A stretch of DNA of 64,000 nucleotides from Rhopalosiphum padi. Its lineage: Eukaryota; Arthropoda; Insecta; Hemiptera; Aphididae. The position numbers and the translations under genes are program-made. This document shows, in pieces, positions 40,318 to 49,800 of the stretch. Under the pieces are notes generated by a model. It was not told the origin of the DNA and did not search any database. It saw nothing but the letters and a program-made list of their open reading frames with translations. The first letter of the stretch is position 1. The number at the start of each line of letters is the position of its first letter. The stretch covers positions 35,194,652 through 35,258,651 of the forward strand of contig NC_083597.1 in assembly GCF_020882245.1 (NCBI RefSeq), read 5' to 3'.

Positions 40318-43300
40318 TTAAAGAATTTCAGCAGATAAAAAACTATCCAATGTTGTATTACCATTTGATGGTGGTGGTTTTTTTTTAAAATTAGAAACTA
40401 ATTTTCGCTTTTTAATTACTGGTTTCTGTCGACTAGGGTACACATCTGGTTTTGAACGGCCACCAAGACCATCATATATTTCTTCATCTGAACTACTTGA
40501 AAAAGCCATAGATTTTGATACATAATTTGCACTTACTGATTTAGTAGTTAAAGGCGGTCTCATAAATCCAATTAGTCGTCGAGGACTTTTAGGCATAAAT
40601 GTGTTAACCTTAACAATAATATAAGTATTAATTTCAGGGAGTATACTAGAAAATATGTTTAGTATTATTATTCATTTAATAGTTATCAATATATATTTAC
40701 AGATTGTGATGATGACTGTTCTGTCTTGTTGTTTAAACTGTATGGCTTTAATTGTCCTTTAGGTTGTACTGTAGAGGAAACTGAATTTTCTGGAGAGTAT
40801 ATATTTGTTTTTATACCCTAAACAAATAGTTATACATGGACTAATTTTAAGGGTTGATAATTTATTTATTTTGTTAATTAATAATCTTCTAAAATTCTTT
40901 AAAAACAGAAATCTAACAAATTTAAATATAATTCTAATGGACTACTGATACATATAAGTGTAAATTTCTATTGTACTTAAATGTTGTTATATAAATGTAG
41001 CTTTTATTATTAGTTTAAAATTAATGATGGACAAACACATCAGTGGTATTTAATAAAAAAAAATATTTTTTAATAAGACAGTAATGACACATAATGGCAT
41101 TTTCTATTTTACATATAGAATGTGCAATGATGTGTCACTGGTGTTGAAAGCTTTAAAAGATAATATTAAGTTACATCTTTCAAAAGTTTGCAACTTAAAA
41201 TAATCATTAAATTAATATTTGAACTATATTGCTAGCAGTGGCGGCTCATGGGGTTCATTGAAGGTGAGGAACAAATATTTCTCTCGTTCTCTACTATCAC
41301 AACTTTGAACTTAACACCAATTCCTGTTGATTTTTTAAATATTGTCTTGACGATAAGATAAAACAAACAAAATCATAATAAAAATAAAACTGGGCAAAAT
41401 CAGATTGTGCCCGGCAACGCCATATTAATTTGTGCCATGACGAGAAGTGGGAGAAATCTAGTATTGTTGGTCGGGCTATCGAGGCCGCCCAATACCCATA
41501 TAATAAAGTATGTACGTATAATACGAAAGAGCGCTCGTATTTAATACATTTATTTATATTACCAATTATATTATGATGGAAGAAATACTTATTAATTTTA
41601 ATTTAACATAAATTCTTCTTCTTTTTTTCAATTTTGTAGGTGGGGTACATGGGTATATGCCCCATAGCATGAGCCACCACTGATTACTAGTATATAACTA
41701 ATTTTCAATCATAGCTATTTGATATTCAATCAACATATTTTTATTAACTAACACTACTAATTTTCTTATATAAAAGAAATTATTATACTAAAATTTTAAA
41801 TAATTATTTGACCCTTCACCTGTATGCATTGTCACCATCTTATAAATATACAACAAAAATTATTTTACGTAGGCAAGGACATCTCAATCAAATTTTCACA
41901 CTAGAAAGAGGAGATTTTAGATTGCGACATCATTTTAATTTTTCTGATATTACAACTACAAACAAAAAAAGTTATTCAAGTTTGAATAACACAAAAATAA
42001 TAGATTTTGAAACAATAAGAACTTTTTTGATATTAGTAATGTCAATGAATAAAAACAATGTTGCACAGCCAATGCTTTCTTTTTTATAGGGTGCAAATTG
42101 GGTTGTTTGACTTGGAATAGAGCTCTAGTGATTCTTGTCTGTGTGGAACAGTTTTTACTATGTTGAACGTTTGTAAGACAAAGACAATACATGCTGATGA
42201 AGCGTCCTCTTAAGAATTGTTTAATTAAATAATAGATTTCACTTTATATACTTTTTCTAAGCTTGGAGTAACAGTCAACTCTGGAGCTGGACTTTCATGT
42301 ATTATTCTTTTACATAATTCAGTTCTTCTTGGAGTATTATCATTTGCTTGCACCAGAGATTCTAAATTTGCACATTTCTTTTGTAGTCTTACAATTTCTG
42401 CTTCAAGGTCGGTAATTTCTGATTTTAATTTTCTAAAAAATAAATTAATAGGAACTAATAAAAATACATTAAAGATTATTATTATTAAATAAATTACATA
42501 CTCCATTACTCGGCTGTTCATGGATTCTTTTGCATTTACATTACACAAATGTCTTTTAAGTTCCATATATTTATTAACGCGTTGTGAAAACTTAGTTTCC
42601 AAATCTTTATTACTATCTTTTAAAGTTTGAATTTCTCTACAAAACAATTATTGGTTAATAAAATTATACGCAATTTTAAACTAAAATATCATACTTTTTA
42701 AAAGAAGTTATGAGTAAACACAGAGTTTGAATATCAGTCTTTTTTTTTAACAAACATACGGCTTCTTGAGAATCTGCAGGTGTTCCATATAATATATTGT
42801 TTATTCTGCAATTGAAATTTAATATTGAATGAAATATTTTATTTACTACTAAAACTTCATAGATTAGAAAAGTTGTCTTACGATTGGTATTTTTCCAAAT
42901 CTTTTTTTAATTCTTCAGCTTCAAGTTTGTAGGAAGTAGATTTTTTGCATTCAGATTTAAGAAAACGAATATTTTCTTGTAAACTGGATACAAATGTTTG
43001 ATGACCTCGTATTTTGTCTTCTACATCTTTAACATGTTTTCTGTAAATATAATGAATATATTATTTAGAAAAAATATAAATAAAATATTTTCCATTTACT
43101 TTAATGAAATTAGTTGTTCCTTTTCTTTTTTGGTTATAATTAACAAATTTTTTATTTCTTCATTCTTCAAAGTATTTTCATATGTAAGTGACTGCACTTG
43201 GTGTGTCAATGATGATATATCTTCTTTAATACTTAAATTTGAATTGTTGTGAAAATATAGCTTTATAATTTGTTTTTCAGTTACTTTTGACCGACAATGT

Positions 43301-43725
43301 GGACATGTTTGTGATCTTAAAATGATAAAAGTAAAGCAATAGTTATACAAATGATTAATTATAAATATAATTTTAAGGAGGAATATTATACTAAAAACTG
43401 GAAATTATACATATTACTACTGGGTTACTACTATAATATACTTATAGTAATACTCAGTTATAATATGCTGTAATCAATATCATATGGTAACTAAGGCAGA
43501 TAAATAAATACCTAGCAAAAATATTAAGTAGATATCTGGTATATTCTTAAAAGAACAATTAAAATATACTTTTTATAGAATCATTAATCTTAAACTTTAA
43601 CAATACCTTTTAATCCATGTCATGAGACATTCATAGTGGAAAACATGACCACAAGGTGTTGAATGAACTGATTCAGGATGAATTCCGGTGAAACAATCGC
43701 CACATATTGAACAAGATGCTAACAT
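40318..43725 (-). CDS. TRAIP: RING-type E3 ubiquitin ligase TRAIP (nopo)
   Basis: Minus-strand exons 43725-43607, 43315-43100, 43040-42882, 42805-42695, 42636-42502, 42432-42252, 40817-40701 and 40608-40318 (TAA) give 442 residues, near human TRAIP. Residues 5-47 form a complete RING-H2: C5, C8, C25, H27, H30, C33, C44, C47. Long coiled-coil segments follow (about 70-310; for example LKSEITDLEAEIVRLQKK). The tail is basic and Ser-rich and ends with NTTLDSFLSAEIL, placed where vertebrate TRAIP carries a PCNA-binding PIP box. TRAIP ubiquitinates the replicative helicase and blocks at stalled forks; the Drosophila homologue nopo protects early embryonic cycles. A 1.4-kb intron between exons 6 and 7 holds a hAT-like MITE and a TTAA-MITE remnant. 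Stop codons of TRAIP and the alpha-2/delta gene face each other 222 bases apart. Confidence 0.93.
41236..41682. mobile_element. hAT-type MITE with 8-bp target duplication
   Basis: Ends CAGTGGCGGCTCATG and CATGAGCCACCACTG are inverted. The flanks are ATTGCTAG (41228-41235) and ATTACTAG (41683-41690), an 8-bp duplication with one change. CAGTG-type tips and 8-bp duplications are hallmarks of hAT elements. The 447-bp interior has no transposase frame. It lies in a TRAIP intron. Confidence 0.85.
42140..42209. mobile_element. TTAA-type MITE remnant, copy 4 (TRAIP intron)
   Basis: Only the right end is left: TTTGTAAGACAAAGACAATA, ATGCTGATG, CGTCCTC followed by TTAA (42210-42213). The left end is missing. 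It lies 42 bases from the 3' border of TRAIP exon 6. Confidence 0.6.
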
Positions 43726-45550
43726 TGTTGCTTGAAAAAAGAAAATGAATTGTTAAAATATGTTTGATATACAATATATTTAAGTGCCAAATGGTCAAGT
43801 ATTCACAAGTCAAACATTTGGTATTTAAGTTTTATGACTTTTACCATAGAAGTGAATTTTAAAAGAAAATTATTTGTACTTTAATTTATGATTAATATAA
43901 TTGAAATCTATAAATAGCAAAATAAGTTTTATTGAATTATTTAGTCATTACTTATTATGGATAGTAATTAATTAGACAAATTTATCAAAAATGTGTGACA
44001 TGAAAAATTTATAAAATCTAATGATTTGGTAACTCGTCTCAAAAGCAGTCGATTGCACTCTGAACAAAATATAAGGGTGTGCTCTAAGATATATCTTACA
44101 TAGTGTAGTAAAAAGAAATTAGACGAGTAGTTCTGGTAGTTATTAATTATTATGCCGGGATGGCTTACTTTAGATAATTTCACAGGCTGTAAAATGTATC
44201 ACACTTCTAAAAAATATATATACATTTTTTTTTTATGTTGAGTCCAAATTTTATTTTGGGTTTTTTGATTTTTGTCAACAAATAGATTTGAGTATCATTT
44301 AAGTTAGTCATTGCTGTATTTAAAAAAAAAAAAACATTTCCAATTTAAATAATAATATGTATTACATAAATAAAATGGAAATCTTACTATTGGCCTGCCT
44401 ACAATTTTTCAATTTTAATGTTATTTTTAAATAAAATTCTAAGGTTGGTATTATATTTTAGATTAACATTATTTGATACAGGTTCATTCATAAAATTGGT
44501 ATAGGTTAAGTAATATTACTTGAGCCCAACAAGCTATATTCAGATATGGATAACAAATCACAAAATAAATGATATAAGAAAATATAAATTTTTATAGTAT
44601 TTTGTATAATTTAAGCAAACAAAAAGGAATACTTGTAGTATAAATCTATAGAATTAGTGATTTGCATTTTTGTTGGTTAATTTGGTGCAAAATAGTTTTG
44701 ACGTTGCATACCTTAATAGATTTATTGGGTCAAGTCCAAAATCAAGACTTAATCCGAGTCGTCACAATGGGTAGTGAGTACATGTCGTATTCTAAGAGCA
44801 CGTTTAAAACGATTAAAAAAAACACTAATATTTACTTAATTATAATGTTATTGAAAGATATTGAGATTAGTTTGTGATTTACGTTCGTTTGGAGGAATAA
44901 AAAAGGATTAGATACGACTACGAGACATTGACATTTAGAAAATCTACATCAAGCTTTTTGCCTTTTGGACTCCAAATAAGTATTGTCCAAAATAATAATT
45001 AAAAAACTTGCTATTAATAAATAATAATATAAATAATATAATATGGATTTTAGATAGCGCTTCCGAAGGAACATGATAACCGATGTTGATAACTCGCACG
45101 GACACAGTGTGTCTAAAACAAAAACGAACGAAATGTTCGTTGAACGTCCGTCTCAAATCTATGGTATGCGCTTTATTTGAACTAGAGAAATAATAAATTC
45201 GGTTTTAACTAAAACACTTGACGGTAATTATTCACCATTGTAGTAGGCCATAATATAATACATTATAAACTTGTGGTAACTTTATTTTCGTTATATCGTA
45301 ACAAAATTTATTCTTATATTTTGTCATGAGTTATATGACGTACGCCGTACGGTTTGTATCGGTTTATTTAATGATTTTAATGTCCAATCCAATAATCCAA
45401 CTGGAAAGAGAGTAAAACGTTGGTCGTACTGGATTATGGAATTATATACTAACTTTACTGATACAGACATTTGTTTATCGTGAAAATTATTACTCTATAA
45501 AGAATATAATAAATTGTGATAAATGTTCGCGTAAACGTGCGCGCGCGTCC
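43726..45550. other. intergenic between TRAIP and Pabp2
   Basis: Divergent genes with a gap of about 2 kb. The first few hundred bases should hold the TRAIP promoter. No reading frame of substance, no inverted repeat and no RNA gene was recognised here. Confidence 0.5.
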
Positions 45551-45624
45551 ATGTGTGTGTGTGTACGTGTGTGTGTGTACGTGTGTGTGTGTACGTGTGT
45601 GTGTGTACGTGTGTGTGTGTGTGT
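45551..45624. repeat. GT/ACGT microsatellite, about 14-base period
   Basis: Alternating GT runs interrupted at regular spacing by TACGTG, giving a unit of about 14 bases (GTGTGTGTGTACGT). It is alternating purine-pyrimidine and lies about 200 bases upstream of the GC-rich leader of Pabp2. Confidence 0.85.
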
Positions 45625-45699
45625 GGAACTCCTGTGGTTTGTAACGACTGTAACACAATATTTCGGTGTTCGGTGTACACAACTGTTTTTTACGGCCGG

Positions 45700-46820
45700 T
45701 TTCGCGTACTTGCTTTTGACGCTTTGATAGTGTCATAGCTATTATTTAACTCGTCGTCACTCTTCTAGTCTTTAGTCGTTACGTTTTCGCTGTGTGTTTT
45801 GTATTTGTATCTTGTTTGTGTGTTTTTTATATTTCCCGGTTCCCCCCGTTTGGTTTGCCGGCAGACGACCGCCGCGTCCCGTAACGACGAGTGTTTCGCC
45901 AGTGGACGACCGCACCACCTAATCGAATTTTTCATCCATTTCCATCCGGACCGGACGCTGTGTAAGTACCTGACCAATAACCGTATTACCGGGCACTCCT
46001 ACGTCCGCCCGCCGGTATGGTTGCCGATTCGACTCGGTTACCGGGCGAAGTTAAGAACAGCTAGTCGCGAGAGACCGATGACGGCGGCCATTTGCAGGCT
46101 TGCAGCTTTTGACCGCCGATCTGAATGGTGGTAATTGTGGATGCCGCTTAACGGGTTCACAAGCCCTTTTCCGGTGTCCCTAATTGCGACGGTGGTTTAA
46201 CGTTTTCGAGTGATGTCTCACAATTTTCGTTCCGATCCGTAGACTGTACGCGATTTCGATGCGTTCCGCCGTGTTACGCCCCTAGGTAGGTTAGGTGTTC
46301 GGTAGTCGTGGGTACCTACGCTTTCCCATCGGCCACTGCCGAGAGCCGCTAGGCACCCTTCTAGGAAAATCCGCGACCGAAATCGGTTAGCATGTCAATT
46401 TATTCTGTTTTTGGTGTTTTTCTGCACATTTCTAACGGTCATTTCGTCTGGTCGGAACAGTTTTTATTTTTAAATTTATAGCTTAGTCCGCGATGTTAGT
46501 TGAACAGTTTGGTTTTTGATGCATTATTAATTCATTCTCAATGTGCATCAAAACTGTTGCAATCATTATCATATTATAACATGTTGACCGTTGTACAGTT
46601 CACAGGAAATTTATATACTTTTAAAACCGAATAATTCTGCTTGCAGGGGGCCGTGTTGTCTTAATTATTTAATATTTTTAGGTTATTATTTTTTTTTTTC
46701 AATAAAATAGGTATATTCGTTTTGATAATATTATCAACAAATTACTTGATATTTTGAACCTTCTACAAATAGGTATCTGATCAATGTTCCTTTTTATATA
46801 TTTTTTTTAGTTAATCAACC
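45700..46820 (+). promoter_or_regulatory. Pabp2 promoter/leader region with a 5' UTR intron
   Basis: About 45820-46380 is far richer in G+C and CpG than anything around it, as expected for a housekeeping promoter and leader. A good donor CCTAG|GTAGGT at 46285/46286 and an acceptor ending at 46810 predict an intron of 525 bases that places the ATG in the second exon. Frames open in this stretch appear to be chance results of the higher GC content. Confidence 0.5.
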
Positions 46821-49800
46821 ATGGCAGACTTAGATGACCAACTGTTAGAAGGTGGTATTGATTTATCATCCGAAGAACACAACACACAAATTAGTATAGA
46901 AAATAGCATGTCTTTTGATTTAATTGAAAATGGTCAATCAAATAATGTCGATTCTCAAGCATCAGCAGATTCTGTAAGTTTAATTTGTTCATAATGTGTA
47001 TCATGTGTATTTCAACTGCATTCTAACATGACTGTTTGTTTAGGATTTGGAAGTAATCAGAGCTCGTGTACGCGAAATGGAAGAAGAAGCTGAAAAGTTA
47101 AAAAAATTACAATCACAAGTAGATCAAGAAATGTCAAACACACCAGTACTGTCTTCTCCAAATTGCTCGAAAACAAGTATGTTAACTTTTATTTTTTTCT
47201 TTACTTGTAATGCTTGTAATTTAATATTTTCTTAAGAACTAATAGGTAGTTGTTTCCATGGTTTTTGTATGATAACAAACAATTTGTCTATAATTTATAC
47301 ATTGATCTGCAAATCAATAACTTTCTTTATGTATTCAAACTTTTAATAAATTATTGATTAAATGTTAAAAACAATCTTATGTTATTCATATTAAAATTAA
47401 TCTAAACATTATCCTCAAAAAGCTCTGCACTATTGCGTTATAGCTGTTTTGCTTTTTAATTTTGAGGTACAAAACTGAGCAGATCTCCACATGTGTTTAG
47501 AAATAATTAATTTTATTAACACTTACTAAATCTGCTCAACAGCTTACAATTATAAATGTACAATAATGATTTTTATCACAAATTACAATTTTAAAATTTA
47601 GTACTTGGTTATTTTAACTAATTCATAGTACCCTCAGAGGCGTTAAAGAATCAAAAATTTGTAAATCTCCACATGTGTTTGAGATTAAACACTGGTTCAT
47701 TTTATTTAAAAGGACGTCACACCCACATTTGTTGTCTTCGCCTTACAAATGTATAACATGGCAAATTTTGATTCAGTAGGTTCAAGTTTGTGTGATTTAC
47801 TTAAATATTAGAATGAAATGACTTATTATCAAACTTAAAGACGAGAAGATTATCTGTGTTCTCTCGTTGGGTTTTATCAGTTATTTCATTTTAAGTGAGT
47901 TGTGTGTAAAAATGCTCATAATTCACTTTTAAAATTAAAATATTGTAAAAAGCCAACGAGAGAACATAGATGATGTTCTCACCTTTAAGTTTGATAATAG
48001 GTCATTTAACTAATATTTAAGCTAATCACACAAAATTGATCCTGCTGAATGAAAATTCTACATGTTATACGTTTGTTAGACAAAGACAACACATGTTGGT
48101 ATGATGTCCTCTAAATAGTATTCTTAATCAGTGTGTTTTAGGTTATTGACCATGTATAAACAAACAATTGATTCATTTAATTATTTCTTAAATAATTTAT
48201 CCATAAAAATAAGAACACCTCAAAAGCTCTTTAAAATAGTTTATTAGCTATTTTATTCAAATTTTTTGAGGAATAATAATGTAGTAGATCTCCACATGTG
48301 TCTATAATTAAACAATTTATTAAACACTTACTAAATCTACTTAACAATGTCTTAATCAGTGTTTTAGGTTATTAACCATGTAAAAAACAGACAATTGATT
48401 CATTGAATTATTGCTTAAATAATTTATCCTTAAAAATAAAAATACCTCAAAAGCTCTTTAAAATAGTTTATTAGCTATTTTATTCAAATTGTTTGAGGAA
48501 TAATAATGTAGTAGATCTCCACATGTGTTTATAATTAAACATTTTATTAAACACTTACTAAATTTACTTACAAAAATAAAGTAAATTATAATAATTTACT
48601 TAATAACAGTAGCTTATAGTTTTATTCAAAATGCAGGTTACACATTTTAATTTTATATAATTACGTTAATTATTTATGATCAATTTAATGATGAATTCTA
48701 GTCTCGTTCGTATGATAACTTACTTATGATTACTACAAATAATCTGAACTTGATCTTATTTATACAATATACATATAACCTTTGGATATTCTTAAACTTT
48801 CTTAAATGCCTACGTGATGATTAAACGGTCTTGTTCCTATGATGTAATATGAATCAATGTACACTTTCTGATTTTGGCAATGTTAGATTAAACTTTATAA
48901 AATGGTATATGTTTTTAAATGCTAAAATGATGAATAAACGGTCTTGTTCCTATGATGTAATATGAATCAATGTACACTTTCTGATTTTGGCAATGTTAGA
49001 TTAAACTTTATAAAATGGTATATGTTTTTAAACGTTAAAATGATGAATAAACGGTCTTGTTCCTATGATGTAATATGAATCAATGTACACTTTCTGATTT
49101 CGGTTGTATGTTATTTGAAATATGCTTCTTTATTGTTTTTATTAATTATTTTCAGTTTCTGAAGTTGCAAATAATATTGAAAATTGTAATATATATATAA
49201 AAAATGTTTAAAGATGTAAAAACTTGCTCTAACTAAATTAGAAGTAGATATTTGATTCTCAAGATTGTATTTCTAGAATATAATATTCTTAGCAGCAAGT
49301 TAAGATATTAATAATTTACCTCAAAAGCTCTTTAAAATAGTTAAATAGCTGTTTTATTATAACTATTTTGAGGAAAATAAATTAAAGTAGATCTCCACAT
49401 GTGTTTGCAAGTTATTATTTTAAAGCAATCACTTACTAAATCTACCTTACACGCCTAACATTTTTAGCTTGTATGTATTTTTTAAATACCAAATAAAAAG
49501 AATTTAGAAATTGTGTTAATTAATATATTATATTAAACTTATATCTTTAAATAAAATTCTTAACAATACATTATCGTACTGTTTTTACACTGAAATATGA
49601 TTTTTTTTATTTAAAATTAAGTTAATATGTTTGATTAAAAATGTATTTAAGATCATAATAATTAACCTCTTAAGCTCAATAAAATAGTCTTTTTGGCCGT
49701 TTTATTTTACAAACTTGAGGAACAAAAATATAGTAGATCTCCACATGTGATACTAATAATAATGTTAAAATTATCACTTACTAAATCTACATGACAGAAT

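Larger units (their letters stand above)
48122..48575 (+). repeat. tandem duplication (about 227 bp x 2) carrying snoRNA copies 2 and 3
   Basis: Segments 48122-48349 and 48350-48575 are alike throughout, including the sequence before each small RNA gene (CTTAATCAGTG, GGTTATT, ACAATTGATTCATT). The duplication therefore covers spacer plus gene and shows how the cluster grew. Confidence 0.8.
48809..49102 (+). repeat. 113-bp tandem repeat, about 2.6 units
   Basis: The word AAACGGTCTTGTTCC occurs at 48823, 48936 and 49049, i.e. every 113 bases, with nearly identical sequence between. Each unit contains one C/D-box-like gene plus about 45 bases of spacer. Confidence 0.9.

Noticed and set aside
42998..43252. 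84-residue hydrophobic plus-strand frame
   Set aside because: Antisense of the coiled-coil exons of TRAIP.
45455..45738. Thr/His-rich and Cys/Val-rich open frames across the GT repeat
   Set aside because: They are direct translations of the microsatellite on both strands and have no gene context.
45799..46134. 111-residue plus-strand frame
   Set aside because: Lies in the GC-rich promoter/leader of Pabp2, matches no family, and has no splice link; more likely leader sequence.
48700..48760. Possible additional C/D RNA (TATGATAAC with a CTGA downstream)
   Set aside because: Box C is imperfect, there is no terminal stem, and it is single copy, so chance is likely.
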